A DNA stretch of 23,757 bases from Oehlia diaphana. Taxonomy: Eukaryota; Glomeromycota; Glomeromycetes; Glomerales; Glomeraceae. The notes beneath the pieces were generated by a model. The model did not search any database. It was not told the DNA's origin and was given only the letters and a program-made list of their open reading frames with translations. Made by a program: the position numbers and the translations under genes. This document shows positions 1-9,953 of the stretch, piece by piece (position 1 is the first letter of the stretch; each line of letters starts with the position of its first letter). The stretch spans positions 22,327 through 46,083 of the forward strand of contig QZLH01000313.1 of assembly GCA_003833135.1 (NCBI GenBank), written 5' to 3'.

Positions 1-591
1 ACCTTTTTTTCCACGTAGATATTCAAAAAAATCGCCAAGTTTCGCAAAATTTTGAAAATTGGTTTTTTTAATGGGGTGGCTTGGATTACACATATTTCTG
101 AAAACGGCGATAATGAGCCTGGCTGTATAATCCTGATACGGTTCGCATTTCCTTGTTTATAATAATTTGATGTGATTATAATTCTCACATTACCTGAAGG
201 GTGTTAAGGGCATAGTAAAACTACTAATTAATGAATTAATGAGTACAATGTACAACGAAGTAAAGTTTATTACCTACGCTATCTACGCTAGCCACATCGT
301 AATTTTTAATTATAAGCGAATAAAGTTAGAGTAATTAACAACGAATCTCTTGTTATTTCTATCATGGCAAACTGAATTATTCATATGAAAAGATATTCGG
401 CCGTAACGCCACAATCAATGGCTGAAGTCAAGGGACGTATAATTCACTAGAATCTTATACCACTGTAATAAAGTAGTAAATGTTAGTAACAGGTAATTTA
501 TTAATTAATTAATTATTGTAATAAATGTTAATAATGTAATAAATTTTAGTAACAGATAATTTATTTATTAATTAATTATTAGATGGCTCCT

Positions 592-978
592 AAATTGATT
601 TTTTAAAAAATGTAATTTCGAGATTATTTTTGAAATATTTTTTTATATAATTTCGGGATTATGTTTGAAATATTTTTTTTATATAATTTCGTGATTATGT
701 TTGGAATATCTTTTTTTATATAATTTCGGGATTATTTTTGAAATATTATTTTATATAATTTCGGGATTGTGTTTGAAATATTTTTTTTTATATAATTTCG
801 TGATTATGTTTGAAATTATCTTTTTTATATAATTTCGGGATTATTTTTGAAATATTTTTTTGTATTTTTTATAAAAAATAAAATTTAAAATAATAATTTC
901 GGATATAATTTCGGCTATTAAGTAAATATAGAAGATAATTTCGGGATTTCGAATTTCGGCAATACGCAATTTTACTAT
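592..978 (+). repeat. Dispersed repeat copy interrupted by a minisatellite
   Basis: The left piece (592-620) matches the reverse complement of 8579-8607 at 28 of 29 bases. The right piece (about 931-978, beginning GAAGATAATTTCGG) resembles the reverse complement of about 8533-8578. In the 8.5 kb copy the two pieces touch; here about 310 bases of minisatellite separate them. This is direct sequence comparison by eye. The element class is unknown: no terminal inverted repeats, target duplication or coding capacity could be identified. Confidence 0.6.
614..870 (+). repeat. Minisatellite, about seven copies of a 35-37 base unit
   Basis: The core AATTTCG starts at 614, 649, 685, 722, 757, 794 and 831, giving spacings of 35, 36, 37, 35, 37 and 37. 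Each unit continues with a GATTATnTTTGAAATAT-like stretch, then a T run and TATAT. Units differ by point changes and by T-run length. Further AATTTCGG motifs trail to about 960 without regular spacing. Confidence 0.9.
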
Positions 979-3403
979 TGAACCGGATAACCGACGGATG
1001 ACCCGCAGAAATTAGTATCTTCTGATTATAATATTTCCATGACGGATAGACGGATTGCTTATTTGATGCTGGCTTAAATTTGAATCTAAAATATATTAAT
1101 AAAATTTTCATTTAACACTACAATTTCATTAGTACGAATCTTTAATTAATTGTTGATTAACGCCGATCTTAAAAAAAAATGGTATAGAATACTAATTTAA
1201 TACGGTTAAAGTCTATTCCGCAACAACAATGCTTGAAAAAAAAACACAAAATGATTAATAATACGGTTCTTTGGGGATTGATTTTATAGATTTACGATTT
1301 TTATGGGTTCAACAAATTCCAAAAAAGAAGATTTACAGCATTTACATATAGAAGATTTTTCGATTCCAAGAACTTAATTTTGGAATTGTTTATCTTTTTC
1401 ACGAATCTCCAATTAGATTCACTAATCTTTAGAGTAGAAAAAAAAAACAAATGTATGGAAATCCTATTATTGATTTGATAAAGATAAAATTTTACTAAAA
1501 CTTTTAATAATAATATCAAAAAAAAAAAAAAATCCTATTGTATAAAACTGCATCTATGATTAGTTATTTCAAATTAAGTTCAAGTTTATCCTGAATCGAC
1601 ATTACCATTTTAAGAAATGCCGATACCAAAATTACTTATAAAATAAAGAATTTAAGAAAATTCGATAGAAATAATAATATTTGTTTTAACCTGTTATAAG
1701 GTAGTTTCTTCAGTTATTGATTGAAAAAAGGTAATAAATATAATCACTTGATTCATGCTTTCAATCGTAGGTTTCGTGATTGACACTTTAAAAAAAATTG
1801 GGGTAAAATCGTAAAAATCATGTCATAAATATATAATTATGTAAAAAAATTATGTCATATATATAATTAACCTTATAAATTTATAGTAGCGAATTTCTTG
1901 AGAAAAATGATATTATTTGTTAACTTTTAAGATTGACACTGTCGATATATTAAAAATTAGGGTGAACTTTAAAAATCATGCCATAACTTAAAAATTTAGG
2001 TTTAATTTAAGATGAACTTTCCCTGATTAAAAATGGATCACATAATGAACTATAATTTACATAATCAACAATTATCCGTATGAGTAGATTTACGCATAAT
2101 ATTATTTTTAGAATATCGATGTCATATGTTAGAATGATCATAATATTCTAACTAGAACATTTTATATGATTTTTGGCGCAGTCAAATATCTTTCAATAAA
2201 GAAAAATATGGTTTAATTTATGCATTCAAAATTGAACTCAAAAGATCTAATTATAGAGTTCATAGATAATAATTAATTAATTAAAAAAAAAAAAAATGAT
2301 CAGAAGGCAATAAATAATATTATTGTAATTTTTCGTAAATTTTCGTAAATTTCATATTTTTTGTTATTGTTTATGGTTACATAAAATAAATATATCGATT
2401 TCATTGTAAATACCAAATACTATGAATATATTAGATTATATTTATTATACATGCATTACATATATTACACATGTTTATTTTTTTCTCTTGTTTTTAAAGA
2501 TCTTCAAATCTAAACCCAGGTTGGATTCATAAATATTTAAAACATTTCTCGAAGAATTCTGAAATACTTTTTTGAAAATACGTCAAAAATATTGTGTATC
2601 CAATATGATTAACCAGAACAAGAAAGTGAACGACATTTTCGATCATGTTATTTCCTATTTAGTTAGTTGATATAATTTATTTACGCTAAACATATAAAGA
2701 TTTTCCCGATGATTTCATTTAACGTTATTAATAAAAAATAAATTTTTTGATTTTTATAATGAATGTCAAAAATTAGAAATTCCACAAGTGATGATTAATA
2801 ATTATTATATCTAATAAATGATAAACTCATTCTAATTATAGTATAATATGTAAGTGATCAATTATTAACGAATTTACATACTTCGATTACTTCGTCATTT
2901 TGTTCTTATTATATATTCATTTTTAATTTTCCTTTTTTATATAACATGATCATATTTTTACTATATAATATTAATATAATAATTAAAAAATTATTACTGT
3001 TTAAAAATAATCTAACTACCATAATATTAAAATATTGTAATTCAGGGTATTGTTGATTTTAAAATCATCTTTATTTAAAAATGATTTAATTTACAAAGAG
3101 TATCAAAAGAATTATAAAAATATTCTAAAATCAAAAATTAAAGAGAAACGATGTTCTAAATTAATGATACTCATTTGAGCTCCTAATCAAGAATTTCGTT
3201 GATGATGATCAAACGCGCCCGTGTATTACAAAAAAATCTCCACTCTTACTTTTCCAAATAAGGTACATAATACTACAATAATTACTCAAGGAATAATATA
3301 TAATATGTAAATGACGCAGCAACTTTTCCGACTACAAGGGTTTTTTTTGGTTACACATTATCTATCAAAAATTTTTTGTTTGCCAAATATATATAACTTA
3401 TTA

Positions 3404-3424
3404 TTTTTTTTTTTTTTTTTTTAG

Positions 3425-3460
<36 letters not shown>

Positions 3461-3461
3461 A
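3404..3461. repeat. T19-AG-T16-A21 homopolymer block
   Basis: A run of 19 T (3404-3422), then AG, a run of 16 T (3425-3440) and immediately 21 A (3441-3461). The second T run and the A run are mutually complementary and could fold back on themselves. It lies about 350 bases before the start codon of the 7TM-RGS gene. Run lengths in raw assemblies are often unreliable. Confidence 0.85.
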
Positions 3462-3578
3462 TCAAAAATTTCTTTCCTTAAAAGATCCTTACGTTTTAAA
3501 AAAGAAAAAAGAAAAATTCATTTTTGAATTGTCTTTTTTAATTTTTCTCAAACATTTAACTTGCAACTTGTTTGGGTC

Positions 3579-3586
3579 TATAAATA
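3579..3586 (+). promoter_or_regulatory. Possible TATA box of the 7TM-RGS gene
   Basis: TATAAATA (followed by G) lies 229 bases upstream of the ATG at 3815 and stands out as the best TATA match before this gene. The long, T-rich leader this implies is plausible but untested; in such AT-rich DNA chance matches are common. Confidence 0.3.
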
Positions 3587-3814
3587 GTTACAATAAATAA
3601 GGATCCTAATTCTTTTTTTTTTTTTTTTTTATAAAAAAAACTTCTTATCCCTTTTATTAATCATTGTAATTATTGTCATTTATCGGGGGATATTTTTTTA
3701 TGGAGAGAAAAAGTTTCTGAAGGAGAAATTTTCTTTCTCGTATTGTACTATATATTATAATAAATATATATATTTAAAAAGTATTATTTATTTTATATAA
3801 TTAATTAAAAAAAA

Positions 3815-5675
3815 ATGGAAAATAATGCTAAATCCGCTGGCGGTGCACAGATTTGGAGGAAAGAACTTTATTCTATATTAGGGGCTTTCTCATTTCTTTA
3901 CCTCTCTATAACAACTGTGTTTTTTTATATCCGAAGAAGAAGAATTGCTGATATTCGATATAGACCATTACGTCTAAACATTTTAAATGTAATAGCTTCG
4001 ATTATTCTGTGCTTGATGGCTTGTTTAAGGACTGCTTTCTACCCAAATTTTCCTTGTGCATTGGTTAATTGGCCCGCCTATATTGGTTTCTTCTTGTATT
4101 GTAGTTCTGTAACTTGTAGAGTTATATCATTTACTTGGATAGCAAAATATAATTTAGCAAAATTGAGAATAAGCATCGCTTATACTCCTTCATTAAATCT
4201 TAGTAATCTTAGTAATCTTAGTAATAATAGTTTTAATAATAATTTTAATTCTAATAATAACTCGCCAATATCTCCGGGAATAAAAGAGAAATTAGAAAAG
4301 GATTTTCCTGGTGTTAAATTAATGAATAGATTAAAAAAGTTTAAACATTTTACAACTGATAAATGGTTAACGTACTGGATTATATTTCCCACTATGCTTA
4401 TGGCTTTAATTTTTGCTTTCGTGGAACAATTAACTTCTCCTTATCTTTCAATAATGCCATTAAGCACTAATTGTACTCCTGCTGGAATTGAGTAAGTTAT
4501 TCTACCGTCATTTTACTAAGATAATGTATTTATTCACATGATATTCGTGAATCTTAACATTTACTCTCTTCTTTTTTTTTTTTAGATATATTCCATTACA
4601 TATATTGAATGGAACTTTTCTTATACTTATAATTCCTTTTCTTATCTGTTTAATATATAATATAAAAGATGCTTATGGACTTAAAAATGAATTAATGTTT
4701 AGTTTAATCAGTGGAGCGATCGCATATATTGGATATTTCATGATTGAATTAGTATTTCCACGATGGAAAAATTATTTTGGTAGTCTTATGCTTGCTTGGG
4801 TGACATTTATTATATGTCACACGTTATCCATCACAATACCATTAATTCAATCATTTAATAATAAAGTGTATTCCCTACCAAGCTCAATAAAATCATCTAA
4901 ACGTGCAATTAAAAGAAGCCTCTCTATAACAAAAAGGAATAATCAAAATAATATTGTTATTGGTGATGGTAAATCTAAACGTTATTTATTGTTTGAAAAG
5001 GTTCTAGAAGATTCTGAATTATTTGAACGTTATAAAGGTAATTATTTTGCCTATTTTTTTTTTTCTATTTTTTTTTTTTTTTTCACAAGAAATTTTTCAT
5101 AATATTAATATACAATATATATATTATTATTATTTTTAGTATGTGCCGCTGCATGTTTCTGCGCAGAACTTGTAATTTTCTTACAAGAATATCAATACTT
5201 GAAAATATTGGTTACTCATAGTTGCACTCCATCAAATAAAGAAGTTCTTCCTCCTCCATCACCAGTACTTCACATAACAGAAACTGGTCATGTTACATTT
5301 CCTGATAATTCAGGTTTATTAAATACTTCAACTACGACATTAGTATCACCAACATTTGTAACTACTCCTTGTACTAAATCAATAGCTGAAACTGTATCAG
5401 CTGCTTCTTGGATACCTATGCCATTTGAATTACGTACTGATTATAGTACTTTTTATGAAACATTTTTTGATTCAAATTCTGATTTAGCCATTAATTTTCC
5501 TGGTTGTTTATTAAGTGATATTAAAGAGATGGTCAAAGATGAAAAATATGAATTAACAATGTATGAAGAAGCTAGGGAAGAAGTATTAAATTTATTATAT
5601 AGAAATACTTTTGAAAGATTTTTGAAAATGTATGGAACAGAAATCGAAAAAAAAGGAATATATAATAAAGGATAA
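3815..5675 (+). CDS. Seven-transmembrane protein with C-terminal RGS domain
   Basis: Exons 3815-4491, 4586-5037 and 5140-5675; introns of 94 and 102 bases begin GTAAGT and GTAATT and end TTTAG. The product is 554 aa. Seven hydrophobic segments are visible: four in exon 1 (near residues 18-40, 55-75, 87-112 and 189-210) and three in exon 2 (starting near 231, 262 and 285). The loop between segments 3 and 4 has a Ser/Asn-rich tract. The RGS domain starts near residue 357 (FEKVLEDSELFERYK), runs across the second intron (FCAELVIFLQEYQYLK), is interrupted by a Ser/Thr/Pro-rich insert of about 60 residues, and resumes with LRTDYSTFYETFF through LLYRNTFERFLKMYG. RGS domains speed GTP hydrolysis by G-alpha subunits. 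The 7TM-RGS layout is known from fungal GprK-type receptors and plant AtRGS1, so a plasma-membrane regulator of G-protein signalling is inferred. Ligand unknown. Confidence 0.85.
4195..4262 (+). repeat. In-frame microsatellite coding a Ser/Asn-rich loop
   Basis: The nine-base unit CTTAGTAAT occurs three times in tandem and then grades into AAT/AGT-rich codons, giving LSN repeats and Asn runs. It lies in the loop between transmembrane segments 3 and 4 of the 7TM-RGS protein. The units are multiples of three, so length changes would keep the frame. Confidence 0.75.
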
Positions 5676-6465
5676 TTTTAGTTAGAAAAAAAAAAATGTT
5701 TAAAGTTAGATATTAGATTTCTTTAAACGAAGGAAAAAACATTGTATTATTAAACCATTTGTATTATTAGTTCATTATTTTTTGTATTTATAATAATATA
5801 TATATGTGTGTATTTTAGAAGATTCATTAAGCAGTATTTTATAATATAACCCTTCGAATAATAATAATAAAAGTAAATAACTCAGCAAAAATCCAAATTT
5901 TCATGGATTTTTTTTCCGATTAAAAAGCGGTAAAATTTAAAATATTTTTTTTTTAATTAAGTCTATCATTATAATCAGGTTGTCATTTTTCATAATCAAG
6001 CGGTAATATTAAAAATATTTTTTTAATTAAGTCTATAATTATAATCAGGTTATAAAAATTTTGTCATTTTTCATAATTAAAATTATCAAGCGGTGAAATT
6101 AAAAATATTTTTTAATTAAATCTATCATATAATAATTTCAGGTTATAAAAATTTGTCATTTTAATGATAAAAATTTGATAATTTTCACCATTTCATCGGA
6201 ATTTACCGTAAAAATTATGCATTTAAAAGTACAATTAATTTATTAAAATGGGAAAGGTAATATATTATATATATTAATTTTTTTGGAAATGAAGTTTATT
6301 AAAATGGAAAGTTATAAAGTTATTTATAGCTATAATATATATATGTATATTCTATAATTACATTTTTTTTATATATATATCTAATTGTTGTGTTATAATT
6401 TGTATAATATGTATAATATATCATTTTTTTTATATTTTTTTTTTTTTTTACAAATGTCTCTTCAT
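5676..6465. other. Intergenic region between converging genes
   Basis: The 7TM-RGS gene ends at 5675 and the CRN-GTPase gene ends at 6466 on the other strand, so both 3' untranslated regions and polyadenylation signals should lie here. AATAAT and AATAAA-like strings are frequent but none stands out. The only defined structure is the tandem repeat at 5925-6170; TA-rich microsatellites follow to 6440. Confidence 0.5.
5925..6170 (+). repeat. Three-copy tandem repeat, units about 73-90 bases
   Basis: Units start with AAGCGGT at 5925, 5998 and 6088. Each continues through an ATTAAAAATATTTTTT-like stretch, then TTAATTAAGTCTAT, TATAATCAGGTTATAAAAA and GTCATTTTTCATAAT. The first unit lacks the TATAAAAATTT part; the third decays at its right edge. 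It lies in the intergenic space between two converging genes. Confidence 0.8.
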
Positions 6466-7728
6466 TTATTTGCCGAAATGAGGTAGAGTAGTATAAAGCT
6501 TCTCTTCACTTTTTTCAATCTTTTCTTTCACTTGATTAACTATCTTTAATGCAATTCTCTTGCCTACATTTTTAGCAAGAACTTTCATTACACTGCTACC
6601 AAGCCCCGAAGATAAAAAGGACATTCCATCTGCATAGCCCCCGACAGCTCCTTCTCTAAATCGTTCTTTTGCAACGGTTGGCTTTCCTAACGTATAATAA
6701 ACACCAGAAGAGATCAATTGATATGCTGAACCAACAATAGGCACGAGGCTAACAATTTCTGATATATTCGTCTCGAAGGCTTGACTTGAGCTGAGAACTT
6801 CTAATTTAATACCATTGTTCCCTGGTCTCAATAATGTATCCAATAAACGTTCCAAACTTTGATCTCTTTGCCTTTTTTCAGTTTGAGTGAAATCACCATT
6901 ATTATTCCAAGGAAAATCGACCGGAATAATTGGATGATTTCCGAAATTTTCCTTTATTGTTTCATAGTTTTCCTCAACCCATTCCGGTTTACTATGGGTG
7001 ATAATAATGTTAAAATTTACTTCTCCCCCTTTAAAAATCTTTTTAAATATCTTGAACATTTTAGCGTCTTCTTCGGTAAATCTGTCTTGCTTTTTAACGT
7101 AACATATATAATTAAGTGGCACTTGACATCTCGAAAAATAATCTCTTATCCTTTTTATGGCTTCCTTATGTGGAACACTACCAGATGATGATTCTCCCAA
7201 TCCAATTGTGTCAAATACTTGAAATATTTCGTTAACGCCACTGTGTATATTGATAGTTTCTCCTTTCGCGCCATTATTAACTTTGAACGCGTTATTTTGA
7301 TGAATATCTCCTTGAATCAACATGTTAGCGATAGAAGACTTGCCATGTCCAGTAAGTCCAAAAAAAGCTACATTTATTCTTTCACGTTGTACTATAATAT
7401 TAATATGTTCGTTCCCAAGTTCGTAGGGAAAATATTCAGCAATATTCTTTTCTCCATCCAACTCTTCACCTTCAAGTTCTTCCTTGATACTGGCATAAAG
7501 TTGAGCATTGAGAATGTTTAACTTGTCATTTGGTTTTTCAAAAGGAATGTTAACCTTCCATAACTGAAGTTCATTAGCGGACAAGTTCACAAAGTTATTG
7601 TGTTTTTTCTTCTTAATTTCTTTCTTGAGTTCTTTAATAGACTTGTTTTTTTCAATCTCAATTTTGAAAATGTTTTTTGGATTAGGATTTTCGCATTGGA
7701 CCAAACAGGTAAGAGTAATAGGAGACAT
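6466..7728 (-). CDS. Crinkler-type header fused to AIG1/GIMAP-like GTPase
   Basis: Intronless, 420 aa. Residues 1-114 look like a Crinkler (CRN) header: an N-terminal LTCLVQ strand, a basic helix (KELKKEIKKKKHNNF, 32-46), LQLWKV (54-59), AEYF (97-100) and the closing HINIIVQ (108-114). From 116 a GTPase follows: P-loop GLTGHGKSS (124-132), DTIG (173-176), RFTEED (216-221) and THSK (244-247). A P-loop, DxxG, RFTEE box and THxK in this order are the AIG1/GIMAP signature. The C-terminal 100 residues hold Gly/Ser-rich hydrophobic stretches (323-345, 359-385) and end in a charged helix. CRN headers in oomycetes and chytrids precede effector domains, and arbuscular fungi carry CRN genes. Here the partner is a GTPase, and no known nuclease or kinase toxin domain is seen. 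There is no signal peptide, as usual for fungal CRNs. A secreted effector or an intracellular immune-type GTPase are both possible. Confidence 0.85.
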   Translation of the reverse strand: MSPITLTCLVQCENPNPKNIFKIEIEKNKSIKELKKEIKKKKHNNFVNLSANELQLWKVNIPFEKPNDKLNILNAQLYASIKEELEGEELDGEKNIAEYFPYELGNEHINIIVQRERINVAFFGLTGHGKSSIANMLIQGDIHQNNAFKVNNGAKGETINIHSGVNEIFQVFDTIGLGESSSGSVPHKEAIKRIRDYFSRCQVPLNYICYVKKQDRFTEEDAKMFKIFKKIFKGGEVNFNIIITHSKPEWVEENYETIKENFGNHPIIPVDFPWNNNGDFTQTEKRQRDQSLERLLDTLLRPGNNGIKLEVLSSSQAFETNISEIVSLVPIVGSAYQLISSGVYYTLGKPTVAKERFREGAVGGYADGMSFLSSGLGSSVMKVLAKNVGKRIALKIVNQVKEKIEKSEEKLYTTLPHFGK

Positions 7729-7782
7729 TGATGTTTTTCTGGGATTTTTTTTTTTGTTTTTTGGTTGAAGTTTTTTGGAGGG

Positions 7783-7790
7783 TATTTATG
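7783..7790 (-). promoter_or_regulatory. TATA-like box of the CRN-GTPase gene
   Basis: On the minus strand CATAAATA, flanked by CC on both sides, lies 55 bases upstream of the ATG at 7728. Between it and the start codon is an A-rich stretch (T runs on the plus strand). Position and spacing resemble the TATA-like boxes seen before the two kinase loci in this window. Confidence 0.35.
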
Positions 7791-7799
7791 GAAAAATTC

Positions 7800-9953
7800 A
7801 TTAATTTTTTTTTTTTAGCTTATTAATAATAAGCGAATTGACTCTTCCATTTATGATCTTGGCTAAGTAGGATCAATAAACAATAGCGTTATTGATAGGT
7901 TTACAATGGCTGAAAATTTCCAGACAATATCCTTAAATGGACATTATTTTATAAAATTTTGAACTTTCATCATATGATTAATCGTGGCGTGTCTTCAGGA
8001 CCTTTATTGTTCGGTTCTTGGCAAAGGTAGGACAGGAAGCTTGGTAAAATATGATGATTGGTTATGGTAATTTAAGAAACCCGAAGATACTTGCTTCGTA
8101 TGGGTAACAAGGTTATTTTTATTTGCCATGGTGAGGCACTGAGGCTTTAAAAAAAATTCGAGAATTTCTTATGGAAAAATATGCTTAATTTGGACTAGGT
8201 TAGGTACTAGGAAACTTTACGATATGAAGACGTCATCAACCCAGGGTTTAAGCCAAAATTACAAGGATCAGCTGTATGTTGATGTAACAACCTGCTTATT
8301 CTGTAAGAATAATGGAATATACAAAAATAAAATAATAAATAATCCAAAGAATTTTTTTTTCTGTTTTTAGATAGTAATGGTTATAAAATCTAAGATTAAA
8401 GGTTAAACTTGATCGGCATCATGAATTTAATCCCCCGCAATCACGGCTAAGTAAAAGAAGATCGACTCTGACATTCTTTCTGTTTCATATTGATATTAGT
8501 TACCATTGTAGAATTGATTTTTATAATTTTTATAGTAAAGCCATTGTCTTGCCGAAATCCGAAATCCGAATTATCTTCCGAAATTACATTTTTTCAAAAA
8601 TCAATTTGAGTCATAGACACTTACCATAATTTTTTTCTTTTAAATAAAGAAAAAAAAAAATTGAAAATGTATTTATATAAATAAAGAATTGATTTTTTAA
8701 ATTAATTTGATATTTAGAAACAAAAAAAGAATGAAAAAATCAAAAAAAGTTCTAATAAATTATTTTTAACTAAAAAAATAATATAAATTTATTAATAACT
8801 AATATTTCTCACAAAAATATATATTTAGTAATTATCTAATAATAATTTGTTAATTATTATTATTATTATATTAAAAAAAAAAAGTCAATTTATTTATTTT
8901 AGATCTCATTTATTTAATTTCTTCATTGTTACGAATTAACCAATCAATTGAAGATAAAGTTAGCAAACATTTTTTATTCAATAATTGCGAATCAAGTAGT
9001 AAACGGGTTTAGCCATGTTGATGCATGATTTTCTGAGTGGAAGTTGGTAACCAGTTTAAAAAGATTATCAATTTAATACAATTGTTAATTGATATACAGA
9101 ATTTAACGAAGGAATTAAAAATTACAACTTTAATCTTCCGGCATAACGTACTTTTTTGCAGATACTATAGTTTTTTCTGTTAATATACTCCATTTATTTT
9201 GTGTATCGCTAACATTTCAATTGTATCGCTTTGTTAAAAAGATCCAATTTGGAAGATACCAAAACTCGCCAAAATATAAATGAAAATATAACGTTGATGA
9301 AAAATATCTGGGTATAGTATAAGAAACTAACTGTATATGAAGTTATGAACAAGTATCAAGTGAATAACTAAGCTAACCGCACTTATATTTATTATTCAAA
9401 CGAAATTAGTGAGAGTTACCACCATTGTGAATATTATGAAATATCTCATAAGAGCATTCAGAAGACGATTACGCATAAGACGATTTAAAATAATGTAATA
9501 TCTATGACCTTAAAATAACATCCTTGCCCACTTTATAACGATTTATGAGAATTTGGCCAAAATGATAAAAACTTTGACTAGAATATGTGTAAAACAACTG
9601 TAAGTAACGTTACAGTACGTTCAGAATTATTGGCGGGTAAGTTGTTGCGTAAATGCATTTTTCTTCAAATCAGGATATCCCATTTTACTGACATGAAAAT
9701 TAACAGGAATTTATCATTTATTAAATCTTTTTTTATGCGATTATATTTCCTATTCCTGAACAATACTAATTTCTAATACAAAATGAATTATTATTTTGTT
9801 ACTATTTACTTAGTGTATATTAAAAAATTACAAAAAAATTATATGATACAAAAAAATAAATAAAAGGCGCAATTAATGGGTATTACTATTAGCGAAGTGA
9901 GGTGATTACATGATTAATAGGAGAATATATCTCCAAAACATCGCAAAATAAGT
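7800..9953. other. Long intergenic region without a recognised gene
   Basis: The CRN-GTPase gene starts at its left edge and the phospholipase gene ends at its right edge, so two kilobases separate them. The 7980-8300 part is less AT-rich than its surroundings and could be a decayed gene or element, but all frames are interrupted and no motif is recognisable. 8533-8607 is the inverted relative of the 592-978 repeat. From 8640 to 9950 I see only AT-rich sequence with short frames that lack protein character. Confidence 0.5.
8533..8607 (-). repeat. Uninterrupted, inverted copy of the 592-978 repeat
   Basis: Read on the minus strand, AAATTGATTTTT (from 8607) runs through TGTAATTTCG into GAAGATAATTCGG and two ATTTCGG units before CTTTACTAT. 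It matches the two flanks of the minisatellite at 592-978 but has no minisatellite, so it shows what the sequence looked like before expansion, or after collapse. Confidence 0.65.

Larger units (their letters stand above)
1..3578. other. Non-coding, AT-rich, repeat-containing stretch
   Basis: No open frame here resembles a protein; the short frames are AT-rich and lack recognisable motifs. Contents that can be named are a less AT-rich block at about 1-170 that looks unlike its surroundings and may be the end of a dispersed repeat, the minisatellite at about 614-870 inside a longer repeat-related segment (592-978), and the T/A homopolymer block at 3404-3461. From about 1000 to 3400 I see only AT-rich sequence with short A and T runs. 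Confidence 0.6.

Noticed and set aside
869..1519. Two minus-strand open frames of 80 and 72 codons
   Set aside because: They overlap the repeat tail and AT-rich sequence, have no motif and are rich in Asn, Lys, Phe and Tyr as expected from chance AT-rich translation.
4180..4392. Minus-strand frame with Leu runs opposite the 7TM-RGS gene
   Set aside because: It is the complement of the AAT/AGT microsatellite in a well-supported exon.
6859..7521. Two plus-strand frames of 109 and 100 codons
   Set aside because: Shadows of the CRN-GTPase gene, whose minus-strand frame has clear GTPase motifs.
7980..8300. Less AT-rich block suspected of being a decayed gene
   Set aside because: All six frames are broken within short distance and no family motif could be recognised, so it is described only as intergenic.
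9585..9776. 63-codon plus-strand frame
   Set aside because: No motif, no splice-linked neighbour and no supporting composition.
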